From assembly GCF_007860015.1 (NCBI RefSeq), contig NZ_SJPS01000003.1:1-64000 (forward strand): a stretch of DNA of 64,000 nucleotides. Direction: 5' to 3'. The notes beneath the pieces are model-generated. The model did no database searches, was not told where the DNA came from, and saw nothing but the letters and a program-made list of their open reading frames with translations. Below, piece after piece: positions 1 to 8,914 of this stretch. Every line of letters starts with the position of its first letter. Position 1 is the stretch's first letter. The stretch is from Bythopirellula polymerisocia (GTDB lineage: Bacteria > Planctomycetota > Planctomycetia > Pirellulales > Lacipirellulaceae). The position numbers were made by a program, and so were the translations under genes.

Positions 1-50
1 GACGACGAGCGATAGGCTGAGTTTGCTCTAAAGCTAGTAACTGGAGGCAT

Positions 51-2027
51 TTAGAACCGATTCAGACCTACAATCCAGCGGCCAATTGTTGCTATGGTTG
101 CGTCGTCAAGCTCGGGGCTGGGGGATCGCATAAGCTGGCTTACCGGATAACCCTCTTGGCGTAGCTGTCCGATATCGTGCTTCACCAAAGTGGCGAATGT
201 CGAGTTTTGAGGAATGATAGACAGCACCGCTAATTGGCCAGAAGGTGCATTTTCTGGAATCTGGAGGGTCCGGGGGAGCGGGGCATTATCGGAGATCACG
301 CCGCTGAAAATCCGTCGCGATTTAAAGGCCAGCGCGTAGGCTAATTGGCCTCCCTTGTCCTGGCCAGCCAATACTGTCTGTCGCGGATGAGGCCGGAAGC
401 GGGATGTTGCTAAGCGAGTCAACTGTTCGAGATATTCCAGATCATCGGATTGCCAGCCGGAATCCGCTCCAGGTCGCGCCACAACTAAGATTATTCCTTC
501 CCGTTGACAACTCTCTTGCCAAGATTCGAAAAGTGCCTGCTCTTCGTCTTCCTTGCCTGATCCGAGCCAGATAACCAGTCCCGGGCGCTGTGATTCCGGC
601 GTCTTGGGCTCCAGAAAGTGAGCCTCTTGGGGGAACTCTGGTAATTTGAGCAATTGTGGTTCCAGCGGTTCCATTGGCTGAATGTCACCAATGGTCGCAG
701 ACAATTTTGCCAGAATCTGTTCGGGGAGGGTGGATAGCTTCGATTGCAGTGTCAGCTCGTCACTTCCACGCAAGAGCGCTATTTTGACCGCTTCTCCGGG
801 TTGCAAGTTTTGCAGAGCGGCCCGTGCTTCGGGGAGCGAATGTATAGGGTGTATGCCGATTTTTCTGATGCGATCCAGGGGGAGAATTCCTGCCTCTGCT
901 GCAGGGCTTGCTGGCCAAACTTCTCCGACTTCGACACCTTCGTCATCACTGCTGGTCGCCGGTAGGATGCCAAGAAACGAATGGCGAAATGGGGCAAGTT
1001 TGTCGGCTAGCGTGATTTCAGAATCAAATTCCTCGGCCGAGTCACCCGTACCGCGTCGCACGGAGAGGGTAACCTTCTCACCTGCATAACGTGGCTTAAG
1101 AAGGAACTGCAGTTGCGCCTGGGTTTCGACTGGGGTGCCATTCATGGCGATGATTGTGTCGTTCTGTTGCCATCCTGCTTCTGCAGCTGGTGATGATGGC
1201 CACACAGTTGTGATTGTCGGTGGCTCGACGTAGGAACTGCCGGACTTCAGGCCGACTCCCATCTTGCCAGGGAGGAGGTCACTTCCTTTTCGCCAGCGAT
1301 TAAGAACAGAATTCACATGTTCCAACGGTACGGCGAATCCGATTCCTGAGTCGTAGAACTCTGTTCCAGCGACTTCGCTCTCTGGCCCTGTGCCATCTGA
1401 CTGCGGAGACATAGGGACGAGCACCCCGTAAACTCGACCACGAATATCCACCAACGGCCCACCGTAGTTGGCCGCCGAGATGTTTGCGTCGGTTTGCACT
1501 ACTCGGCCTTGCATGCGGTCGAGTGCACTGACGATTCCTAAGGAGACATCAACTTCGTCGGTCTGAAATGTCCGCCCCAGGGCGATGGTCCACTGGCCTA
1601 CTGCCATTTCAGGGGTAGGAACAGCAGTGGGAACCGGCAAGGGTTCGTCTGCCGACACTTTCAAGAGCACCAGCATGCGATTGAAGTCGCGAGCGACTAG
1701 CTCGGCAGGCACCTGTTTGCCGCCGGGTAGTCGCACAAGTATCGAACTGGGCTTTTGCGCAAAGTTAAAAGCGCTAGAAACGATGAATCCGTCTTCGGAG
1801 ATAATCAGTCCGGTAAGCGGGCCTTGGCTGAGCTGTGTCTTGCCAACACGATCTAGCCCCCCCACCGTAAGTATCTGCACCACCGAATCGGCCACAGCAG
1901 CGGTCGCCTGATGAATAGCTGCATCGAGAAGGGCATAATTTTGCTCTGACGCAGGGAGAGTATCCGAGCGCACGAGGCAAAGCCCCCAGGCCAATATCAG
2001 CACGTGTGAGAGCTTATTCTTCGGCAT
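51..2027 (-). CDS. Catalytically dead HtrA-like protein with two PDZ domains and a C-terminal alpha/beta-hydrolase-like domain
   Basis: 658 aa with an N-terminal signal-like segment (about residues 7-25). Residues 30-245 keep the trypsin-like HtrA layout, but the triad is lost: F87 stands where ..TNNHVV has His, M118 stands at the Asp of the TDLALLK-type motif, and Y188 replaces Ser in what would be GNSGGPL (here ANYGGPL). Two PDZ domains follow (about 255-340 and 350-430; GVGLKSG.. and SFLGILP..). Residues 480-658 look like an alpha/beta hydrolase with elbow VLAGQDKGGQLA, giving GxDxG rather than GxSxG. It is the last gene of the run, and its ATG lies inside the 3' end of the gene upstream (14-nt overlap), so translation is probably coupled. 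Likely a periplasmic binding or adaptor protein. Loss of protease activity is a strong reading; what the C-terminal domain does is open. Confidence 0.85.
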   Translation of the reverse strand: MPKNKLSHVLILAWGLCLVRSDTLPASEQNYALLDAAIHQATAAVADSVVQILTVGGLDRVGKTQLSQGPLTGLIISEDGFIVSSAFNFAQKPSSILVRLPGGKQVPAELVARDFNRMLVLLKVSADEPLPVPTAVPTPEMAVGQWTIALGRTFQTDEVDVSLGIVSALDRMQGRVVQTDANISAANYGGPLVDIRGRVYGVLVPMSPQSDGTGPESEVAGTEFYDSGIGFAVPLEHVNSVLNRWRKGSDLLPGKMGVGLKSGSSYVEPPTITTVWPSSPAAEAGWQQNDTIIAMNGTPVETQAQLQFLLKPRYAGEKVTLSVRRGTGDSAEEFDSEITLADKLAPFRHSFLGILPATSSDDEGVEVGEVWPASPAAEAGILPLDRIRKIGIHPIHSLPEARAALQNLQPGEAVKIALLRGSDELTLQSKLSTLPEQILAKLSATIGDIQPMEPLEPQLLKLPEFPQEAHFLEPKTPESQRPGLVIWLGSGKEDEEQALFESWQESCQREGIILVVARPGADSGWQSDDLEYLEQLTRLATSRFRPHPRQTVLAGQDKGGQLAYALAFKSRRIFSGVISDNAPLPRTLQIPENAPSGQLAVLSIIPQNSTFATLVKHDIGQLRQEGYPVSQLMRSPSPELDDATIATIGRWIVGLNRF

Positions 2028-3054
2028 GCTCGCCTTCCGCTTGCAGAGTGACTACGACGAGCTCACCATCGCGAAGTAAGCTCACTTCGATTTCCTCGCG
2101 CTCGTCATGGTACGTCAGTTCTTCCAGTAATGCACGGCAGGAAGCGATCTGTCGACCTCCAACAAACACGATCAAGTCGTCAGCCCGTAGTCCAGCCTTT
2201 TCAGCGGGAGAACCTGTTCGCACGGCGTCGAGGTAGGGAGGGGTAATGGGCAAGACGTCGGGCACAAGTCGCATGCCTAAACGTTCGGTAGTAAGTGACT
2301 GCTCAGGTAATTGGGAAGGTGGCTCCCAGGTGGTATCATGCCCGGCAAGCAACTCGTTGACACTTGAGGAGAAGCTAGCCGTCGGGAGTGCGTAGTTGAG
2401 CCAGGTTCCTGTGACACGACTCTTGACTTCTTTGCCCAGCAGACCCAGCAGGCGACCCTGCCAATCAACGAGAGCCCCCCCAGCTGCGCCAGGGTTATTT
2501 GCGTAGGCATCCACCACATAAACGTTGTCACGATAAACGGTCGCGAATGCACCTCGCCGCGCATCAAGCGGAGCGATCGCTGTGATCGCCCCTTGCAAGA
2601 CACTCACCGGCTCATCGCCCGTCGCAATGCCGTAAAGATTACTCAATGCCAGAACCCGATCTCCCACTTGGGCTGTCGCTTGATTTTGCAGATCGAAGTG
2701 GGGAAACGATTCATCCTCAATTGGAAGTTTGAGCAGGGCAAGTTCACGGATTGGGTCACTACCCAGATACTCTGGCTTGAAACTGCGGCCATCGTCCAGA
2801 ACGATGGCCAGGTCGTCGGTATCGAGTACATAACTCCGGGCAGTCAGTACATGACCAGAAGGAGAAATCAGAATTCCCGTCTGGTATGCCTCTAGTTGTT
2901 TCAGGCCTCCCGCACCGAAAATCTTGACAACCTTGGTCTGCGCTGAACGAATCACATCGGATAGTGGAGTTTCGGCAGCGCACGAAAACATATCTACAAC
3001 GGACATGACCACCAAAGTGGCCAGCAAAGTCGTGAGCTTTTTAGGTAAGATCAA
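2014..3054 (-). CDS. Second catalytically dead HtrA-like protein with one PDZ domain
   Basis: 346 aa from a TTG at 3054. This start overlaps the TGA of the upstream gene (TTGA) and follows a GAGGGGGG ribosome-binding stretch by a few bases. A longer TTG reading from 3099 would lie inside the upstream gene and spoil the signal peptide. After the signal peptide (ending near CAA) comes an HtrA fold whose triad is replaced: Ser (residue 74) at the His position of VLTARSYVL, Glu (104) for Asp in IRELALLKL, and Ala (191) for Ser in NPGAAGGAL. One PDZ domain occupies roughly 255-335. It sits between the intact protease and the other pseudoprotease. The fold frame is well kept while the residues are gone, which suggests selection for a non-catalytic role rather than decay. 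Confidence 0.85.
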   Translation of the reverse strand: MILPKKLTTLLATLVVMSVVDMFSCAAETPLSDVIRSAQTKVVKIFGAGGLKQLEAYQTGILISPSGHVLTARSYVLDTDDLAIVLDDGRSFKPEYLGSDPIRELALLKLPIEDESFPHFDLQNQATAQVGDRVLALSNLYGIATGDEPVSVLQGAITAIAPLDARRGAFATVYRDNVYVVDAYANNPGAAGGALVDWQGRLLGLLGKEVKSRVTGTWLNYALPTASFSSSVNELLAGHDTTWEPPSQLPEQSLTTERLGMRLVPDVLPITPPYLDAVRTGSPAEKAGLRADDLIVFVGGRQIASCRALLEELTYHDEREEIEVSLLRDGELVVVTLQAEGEHAEE

Positions 3055-4835
3055 TTCGTTCCCCCCTCTTGTAAGGGGTGATCGCCATCCGTCTGCCAAG
3101 AATCTACGCTCAACTCAGCGAAGATCTTGTCGCCATACTTAACTTGCCAGCGTGCCGGTAGTCGCCTGCCAGAGAATTCCGAGAAATCGGCAAAACGAAT
3201 CTCACAGGGATCAGAGTCATCGGCAGGTATCAGCTCCAGACCCACGAGATCACCATCATCTGGCAGAAACATAAAGCGGATTTCAACTCCACCATGAATC
3301 CCCACCAGACAATCGAGTAGTTCACCCTCAGGCCCGGATGGCAACTGCCCCAGGTAATAGACTTCGCCGAATTGCTGTAAGCCTTTGTCGATCATGCGCT
3401 GCCAGAGATGCACAGCTAAGAGTAATCCTCCCGAACCGGGAGGACTGAGTTGCGAGTCAAAACCACCGGTGAAGAGTGCCCCCGTCTTACCGGTCGGCAT
3501 ACGCATTTCACCTTGGGTGCCAGTGAGTCGAATTTCAAATCGATCGTCATCGGGGAGCGCACCGGCAAGCTGCCAGTTGGTCCCCATTTTTTCTAGGGCG
3601 TTTTTGCCGAGGTAGCTTTCCCAAAGCTGTTTTTGCCGCTGTTGGTTGTACCAATAATTGGCGTAACCGCGGACTTCTTCGTAGCGGGACTGTACAGCTA
3701 ACGGCAAGTCAGGCTTGTCGGGCATCAAATCGCGGATGTTCGGAAGTGGCGATTCGTCTTCGTTTTCGTCCGGCTTGGGAGGCTTTCCTTCAGGTGGTTC
3801 ACTTGGTTGCTCGGCCTGTTGCTGGATCAGATCGACTAACTGGGCAGGGTCATGCAGTCCGGGAAGCCGGAGTTGAACTGAGTAGGTCTTTCCATCACGC
3901 CGAAACACCAAAGGAACTATCCAATCGCGTGGATAGGTTCCTAGGGCCGTTTTCAGCGCGTTGGCCGTGCGAATCTCCCGACCGGCAAACCTCACTATCT
4001 GGTCGTTATAGCGCAACCCACGGCGGTAGGCATCGCAGTCCTCAAGAATATCATCGACAACGACGCGACCAAGCTCCTCGGTAGAGACGGTAAATCCGAG
4101 TGATGCGTGGTCAACAATGCGTCCGCTTTTAAGGTGGGTCACAAACCGTTTAATTTGATTTATCGAGATGGCATATCCGACTCCGACGTTTACGCGGCCG
4201 CGCTTTTCGAAGGAGCCGCGTCCGTTGATCCCGATCAGGCGTCCTTCAGCGTCAAAGAGTGCCCCCCCGGAGTTACCCGGATTGATGGCAGCATCGGTTT
4301 GCAGGCAGTCGGCATACTCCAGCAGCGTTCCCGCAGGATACTGATAGCGGTGGACTCCGGAGATCATGCCCCAACTAATCGAAGGGTGGAATTTATCGGC
4401 CAGCAGAAAGGGGTTGCCGGCCGTAAATGCCCAGTCACCGACCTTCACTTGGTCGCTGTCTCCCAACTCTGCAACTGGAAAATCTTCCCGTCCCAAGAGT
4501 TGAATCAAGGCGACATCTCCCACAGGATCAACGCCTACGACCACCGCGTCGTAGAGTTGGCCGTCGTTCAACCCACATTTCATCGCCGCGCCGCAAGGGG
4601 CGACAACATGAAAATTGGTGAGGGCAAATCCATCTGGCGAAATTAGTACTCCAGAACCACCTCCTTGTCCCGAAGACTCGAAAATCGCCACCGTCGCAGC
4701 AGAGGCTTTTGCAATGACTCCCACCCGCTCTTGCTCAATTGCAAGCAATTCTGGCGCAGGATTGGTCGGCGCTCCAGTGGCAACGGATTGCAGAGCGACG
4801 CAGAAAAAACCTAAGTGGGTCAAGATACGTATCAT
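3051..4835 (-). CDS. HtrA/DegP-type serine protease with PDZ domain and extra C-terminal domain
   Basis: 594 aa with a signal peptide (about 1-21). The trypsin-like domain has an intact triad: His76 in TNFHVV, Asp107 in GDVALI, Ser189 in NPGNSGGAL. A PDZ domain spans about 245-330 (LGFTVSTEELGR..), followed by a Pro/Glu/Lys linker (about 338-370) and a C-terminal domain of about 200 residues that I do not recognise. DegP/HtrA proteins are periplasmic proteases and chaperones. This one differs by having a single PDZ and the added C-terminal domain. It is translationally coupled to the NPCBM gene upstream (ATGA, 4832-4835) and to the dead paralogue downstream (TTGA). It is the only member of the three-gene paralogue set able to cut peptide bonds. 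Confidence 0.9.
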   Translation of the reverse strand: MIRILTHLGFFCVALQSVATGAPTNPAPELLAIEQERVGVIAKASAATVAIFESSGQGGGSGVLISPDGFALTNFHVVAPCGAAMKCGLNDGQLYDAVVVGVDPVGDVALIQLLGREDFPVAELGDSDQVKVGDWAFTAGNPFLLADKFHPSISWGMISGVHRYQYPAGTLLEYADCLQTDAAINPGNSGGALFDAEGRLIGINGRGSFEKRGRVNVGVGYAISINQIKRFVTHLKSGRIVDHASLGFTVSTEELGRVVVDDILEDCDAYRRGLRYNDQIVRFAGREIRTANALKTALGTYPRDWIVPLVFRRDGKTYSVQLRLPGLHDPAQLVDLIQQQAEQPSEPPEGKPPKPDENEDESPLPNIRDLMPDKPDLPLAVQSRYEEVRGYANYWYNQQRQKQLWESYLGKNALEKMGTNWQLAGALPDDDRFEIRLTGTQGEMRMPTGKTGALFTGGFDSQLSPPGSGGLLLAVHLWQRMIDKGLQQFGEVYYLGQLPSGPEGELLDCLVGIHGGVEIRFMFLPDDGDLVGLELIPADDSDPCEIRFADFSEFSGRRLPARWQVKYGDKIFAELSVDSWQTDGDHPLQEGGTN

Positions 4836-6100
4836 TTGACGAATCGCGCCTCCACCAGATGGAGACGATCTCCCAAATCCAGGTTGGAACCGTAGTCCAC
4901 GTACACTTTCATTAGTCGCTTGCCGGCGATTTCCACATCGATAGGAACTGGGGGCTGATTTCCAGCTATCGTGCTTTCGAATAGGGTCTCCCCATCCGCT
5001 TCGACAACGAGTGTGACATTGCCCTGCGCGAGTGTTTCGGGGTCGATTCCTGCGATCGCCACAAAACGGCGCATACCTCGAGGCAGACGATATTCTGACT
5101 CGGTGCGGCTGCGCATTGCTAGTCCCTTGCGATATGCTTGCAGGACGCTGCTGTCCCCGTCACCTACCCTGGGCCAAGAAAGTGTTAGTGGCGAGCCTTC
5201 AAACGAGGTATCTCGGCGCGGCACGCCCAGTCGTTTTACGTGACTGTCCAATGTCGGGAGTTCGATCAGGGGAGTCCAGTCTTCCCGAATTGGCTTCAGG
5301 TCACTGAGGTAGGTTAATTTACCCACCGAGTAGTCCGCGGTTTGAATCGCACCCAGGGGAATCTGCAACGCAATGCCCATAGGAGTCGTGATGCGGAGTT
5401 CACCTGCTTCTCGAACAATTTCAACTGCCGGAAGCCGATAACCCTGAGCGAGATTCAGCCAACAGATTGGTACAGCTTGTTGCTTTCGGATTGCATGATA
5501 GTAGGTAATCGCGGCAACTTTTGAACGCTTGACGGGAATGGTATCCCCCTCCCAGCCAAAGTTGATTTCTGTGGAAGTGATGTTGTTGATCACTCCACTC
5601 AAAAAGTTCATTTCGGCAGAGTCCTTCTTCACAATGACCAACACATCCCCAGTAAAGTCCTTACTCTGCCAGGTCGGCAACCAAGATTCTTTCGAAATGT
5701 TCTCATTCGGAAACTCTACAAATCGTATCTGTTCTGTCGGAATCGAGAGTGGACTTGTTGCTAGAAGTGTTTCGACAGTTGCCATTCGCTCAGTAACTTC
5801 AAAACGAGAAACTGGAATTCGCGACCCATCGACTAGCTCCAGCGTCATTCCTGCGGCTGTCGGAGCCTTCCTCGAATCTTCAAACTCAACCCGCAAAAGT
5901 TCGTTTACTGGGAACTTTACAACTTGAGATGGCTGCCGGAGGGATACGGCTTCGGTTGTCCACTCATTAAGCTTCCCAACTGAATCCGATCCGTCCACAG
6001 TAGTTGCAATTGCCGTCGGCGGTTCTTCACTCCGAGCGACATTCATCCCTTGGAGCTTAATGAGTCCGAGCAGACAGCAATAGATTACGACTCTGAACAT
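4832..6100 (-). CDS. Secreted protein with C-terminal NPCBM-like carbohydrate-binding domain
   Basis: 422 aa with a signal peptide (about 1-24). Residues 30-290 form beta-rich segments without a family I can name; phrases such as LELVDGSRIPVSRFEV and IPTEQIRFVEF recur as short beta repeats. Residues about 300-422 fit the NPCBM (novel putative carbohydrate-binding module) pattern: SEYRLPRGMRRFVAIAGID, then VTLVVEADGETLFES, then LMKVYVDYGSNLDLGDRLHLV. It lies directly before the active HtrA-like protease with an ATGA overlap, so the two are probably made in equal amounts. A role in attaching the complex to envelope glycan or recognising glycosylated substrates is inference from domain and context. 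Confidence 0.75.
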   Translation of the reverse strand: MFRVVIYCCLLGLIKLQGMNVARSEEPPTAIATTVDGSDSVGKLNEWTTEAVSLRQPSQVVKFPVNELLRVEFEDSRKAPTAAGMTLELVDGSRIPVSRFEVTERMATVETLLATSPLSIPTEQIRFVEFPNENISKESWLPTWQSKDFTGDVLVIVKKDSAEMNFLSGVINNITSTEINFGWEGDTIPVKRSKVAAITYYHAIRKQQAVPICWLNLAQGYRLPAVEIVREAGELRITTPMGIALQIPLGAIQTADYSVGKLTYLSDLKPIREDWTPLIELPTLDSHVKRLGVPRRDTSFEGSPLTLSWPRVGDGDSSVLQAYRKGLAMRSRTESEYRLPRGMRRFVAIAGIDPETLAQGNVTLVVEADGETLFESTIAGNQPPVPIDVEIAGKRLMKVYVDYGSNLDLGDRLHLVEARFVK

Positions 6101-6118
6101 AGATTCTCTTTTGAAGTG

Positions 6119-7183
6119 CTACGGCTTTTGTTGCTTGGAATCTTCGTCAGCCAGATCTCGAAAATACTGCTCAATCAATTGCCTGTAGTGAGCTGGGAAT
6201 TCACGCCCGATCTGCTGCATAGCTTCTTCACGCTCTTTGGGGGGAAGATCTCCCCAACCGGCCTGATGGCCGATATCCTTCTTGTCAACTTTTCCGGGGG
6301 CCTTGAGCGAGGGGAGTTGGCTGTCCTGCATCGGAGTAGAACTCTGTGCGGAGCCGCTGCCTGACCCGGATTGCTGTTGCTGCTGCTCTTCGATTTTCTT
6401 GATGAGACCATCAAGCGAATCAACGACCCCTTTTTCGACGACCTGGACCTGTTTGCCAGCTTGACCCAAGTTCAAGCGTCGTCGCACATCGTTCATGCGT
6501 CGAGAAACATGGTCCAAGGACTCATCCTCCAGGCCGGCAAGATCTTTCTCAACCAGTTCGGCAACCTGACGATAGCGTACAGGAATCGTTTCAGCTTGTT
6601 CCAGGAGTTCCACCAAGGCTGCCCGACTTCGATCTGGCTCAACTACTTGATGGTGAGCCACCATACGACAGAACAACAGACTTGCAGGGTCCACCACATC
6701 TTCAACTTGCAAGTCACCTAATAAAACTAGAACGTCGTCATACCTTGTGTGCTGTGTTAGCCAGCGCGCTACATAGAGTCGAACATTGTTCTGAACCATT
6801 TCCGGGAGCTGACTGGAAGAGAGCCAAAGCAAATCCGGAGGAAGTGGCTCGAAGGACTGTTCATTACACTGAGCCATCAAGTTAGCAATTTGAGGGTTCG
6901 TCATCGCAGCAGTTTCAACAACCAAATCCAACATCGCAGGGCCATCCAATTCCCGCAACGAAAGCGATGGCCACAATGACCGGGCTTCCTGAGCCAAGAC
7001 CGGGTCAGCTGTCGTAGAGTCAATCCAGGTGAAGACTTGCTCTCGAACTGTCTCGTAAGAAGGTGGGTACCAGGAGGGTTCGAATGAGAGCTGGGCGCTT
7101 GCGATGGCAGTTGCGAAGAAGCAAGCCAGGCTTAGGATCACAAACAGGCTCAGTCGAATTGTTTTTGGTTTGTCGTTGTGCAT
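6119..7183 (-). CDS. Exported protein of unknown function, Q-rich linker, in MoxR-VWA operon
   Basis: 354 aa with a clear signal peptide (basic DKPKTIR, hydrophobic LSLFVILSLACFFATA, ending near SAQ). The body is mostly helical and acidic. A Gln/Ser/Gly low-complexity linker (EEQQQQQSGSGSGSAQ) precedes a conserved-looking C-terminal block containing WGDLPPKEREEAMQQI and FPAHYRQLIEQYFRDLA. Similar tails are, as far as I recall, common on proteins of this kind of operon in planctomycetes, but no function is known to me. The start ATG is 2 nt past the TAG of the coiled-coil gene (TAGTCATG), so the two are co-transcribed. Probably a periplasmic scaffold subunit of the MoxR/VWA system. Confidence 0.75.
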   Translation of the reverse strand: MHNDKPKTIRLSLFVILSLACFFATAIASAQLSFEPSWYPPSYETVREQVFTWIDSTTADPVLAQEARSLWPSLSLRELDGPAMLDLVVETAAMTNPQIANLMAQCNEQSFEPLPPDLLWLSSSQLPEMVQNNVRLYVARWLTQHTRYDDVLVLLGDLQVEDVVDPASLLFCRMVAHHQVVEPDRSRAALVELLEQAETIPVRYRQVAELVEKDLAGLEDESLDHVSRRMNDVRRRLNLGQAGKQVQVVEKGVVDSLDGLIKKIEEQQQQQSGSGSGSAQSSTPMQDSQLPSLKAPGKVDKKDIGHQAGWGDLPPKEREEAMQQIGREFPAHYRQLIEQYFRDLADEDSKQQKP

Positions 7184-7185
7184 GA

Positions 7186-8880
7186 CTAACGATTGACCCC
7201 CTGATAGAGATCGCGGGTAGCCTCAAAGATGTGGTGCTGGCGCTCTGCGAGCTTGTCAAGCGCCTCGAGCAGTTCAAGGTCCATTGCTTGTTCACCTTTG
7301 AGTATTGAATCGTAAAATTCGGTACGGCGATTCACGCGGTTCTGCAATGCTCGAATCATACGCAATTCGGCTAATTGGTCTACTAGAGGTTGTTCTCCCG
7401 GCTGACCTTCTCCGGATTGTTGGCTGGACTGTTTCTCGCGAAGTTCTTTCAGGGCTTGCTGCAAAGCGGCCAGCATTTCCTCCAGAGTTTCAATAATATC
7501 CTGTTCTACCGCTTGGGTGATCTTATCAGTCTTGACACTTCTCAGGCGGCTGGCCACCGTTTGCATGTCTTCGCGGACCTGTTGGAGGGCCTCGGGAAAG
7601 GCCACCGATGAGCCATCTTCTTTGAGCAGGATTAGTGCACGATCTACTTCCCCGACAATTTGATCTTCTTTGCGACCCAGCGAGGCAGATGCGATTTCGA
7701 GCTCATGTTCGGCAGTGCGGCCGATAGATTCTTCGAGTTTAATTGTTTGATCGTAGATATTGTTCTGAGCCTCAAGCATCTTGCGCAAACGCGCCTCTAG
7801 CATGACCAACATCCGCTCCATCTCTTCCTCGCGGAGTTGTCGCAGTATCTTTTCCAACTCTGCTTTGGCTTGCTCCAGTTCTCGCAGTGCCTGCTCCTGC
7901 TTTTCTACGGCTTCGCTGCGTTGGGCTTCTTTGAGCCGCTCTTGGGCCTGCTGCATTCGTTGTTGTGCCTGCTTGAGTCTCTCTACCGCGCTGTCGGCAG
8001 GGCTCTGCTGTTGTTCCTCAGGTGAGTCCTGCGGCGTATCGCTAGATTCTCCTCCCTGGCTCTGGGATGGTTGCCCAGAAGATTTGCTTGGCTTTCCTTC
8101 TGAAGGTTTTCCTGAAGATGGTGATGACTGCGCTGGCGAAGATTCAGATGGAGAAGATTCAGATGGAGAAGATTCAGATGGAGAAGATTCACTCGGGGAC
8201 GATTCACCTGGAGAGGACTCCGAACCTTCTTCGGGTTTTCCCTTGGGAGAGGAAGATCTACTTTCCGGGTTTTCAACCTCGGCACCGCTGGGCGACTTTT
8301 TTGAAGACCCTTCGGTCTCGGCAATCGTATCGCCAAGTTTGCCGGCAGAGTCCGCTGTCCGCTGCTGATCGTCGATAAGTTCGTCCTGCGAGTCGCCTCC
8401 TGCTGTGCGGGCTTTGATTCCTCGCTGCTGACGAATTAGCTTATTGAGCTCGGCCAGGTATTTCTTGATCCGTTTCGCCTCGGAATCGATCTGTCGGTCG
8501 CGGTCTTCCTGGAGCAATAATTCGAGCATCGCCTGCAATTCCGAGTGCAACGTCTTTTGAGTCGCGGTGGCTTCGCTGAGTCGATCTTGCTGTAGAGAGT
8601 CGACGATTGTCTGGAACTGTTCGGGCAATTCTTTCTCGCGACTCTTGGCAACCATTTGTCGCAATAGCTCAGCACGGCGAGGCTGAGTCGATTTCGACAA
8701 TTCTGCTAACCGCCCAGCCAAAAGTTCCAACCGATCGTACTGCTCGGCGAGACTGGCTTCCTTTTCGGCCAGGGGCTCGTTCGCCTCGACCGCTAAAGCA
8801 GTGGAGGCAGTCGTTGCTGAAATTAGCACGAGCCAGACGAGTGGCAGACTAAAACGGCGAAGGCGTAAGCGATAGCTCAT
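7186..8880 (-). CDS. Exported coiled-coil protein with Ser/Pro/Glu repeat region
   Basis: 564 aa from ATG 8880, which gives a textbook signal peptide (MSYRLRLRRF, hydrophobic stretch, ALAVEA). An upstream ATG at 8922 overlaps the previous gene's stop by 8 nt and would add 14 residues in front of that signal, so either start is possible. Long coiled coils occupy roughly 20-165 and 300-545. Between them is a charged low-complexity stretch rich in Ser, Pro, Glu, Gly and Lys with SPSES tandem units. No catalytic motif is visible. Position between the DUF4175-like membrane protein and the Q-rich exported protein suggests a structural, spacer-like part of the envelope complex. I cannot assign a named family. 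Confidence 0.8.
   Translation of the reverse strand: MSYRLRLRRFSLPLVWLVLISATTASTALAVEANEPLAEKEASLAEQYDRLELLAGRLAELSKSTQPRRAELLRQMVAKSREKELPEQFQTIVDSLQQDRLSEATATQKTLHSELQAMLELLLQEDRDRQIDSEAKRIKKYLAELNKLIRQQRGIKARTAGGDSQDELIDDQQRTADSAGKLGDTIAETEGSSKKSPSGAEVENPESRSSSPKGKPEEGSESSPGESSPSESSPSESSPSESSPSESSPAQSSPSSGKPSEGKPSKSSGQPSQSQGGESSDTPQDSPEEQQQSPADSAVERLKQAQQRMQQAQERLKEAQRSEAVEKQEQALRELEQAKAELEKILRQLREEEMERMLVMLEARLRKMLEAQNNIYDQTIKLEESIGRTAEHELEIASASLGRKEDQIVGEVDRALILLKEDGSSVAFPEALQQVREDMQTVASRLRSVKTDKITQAVEQDIIETLEEMLAALQQALKELREKQSSQQSGEGQPGEQPLVDQLAELRMIRALQNRVNRRTEFYDSILKGEQAMDLELLEALDKLAERQHHIFEATRDLYQGVNR
8141..8215. repeat. 15-bp tandem repeat inside the coiled-coil gene
   Basis: Unit gattcagatggagaa is repeated perfectly three times (8141-8185) and followed by two diverged 15-bp copies (gattcactcggggac, gattcacctggagag). 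In the minus-strand gene each unit encodes five residues, Ser-Pro-Ser-Glu-Ser in register. The length is a multiple of three, so copy-number slippage would lengthen or shorten the linker without breaking the frame. Confidence 0.9.
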
Positions 8881-8914
8881 GGTGTACTCTGATATCACAC
8901 TTACTGGAAAAAAG

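Noticed and set aside
8141..8215. Short tandem repeats as a CRISPR array
   Set aside because: Units are 15 bp, contiguous without spacers, and in frame with a long gene.
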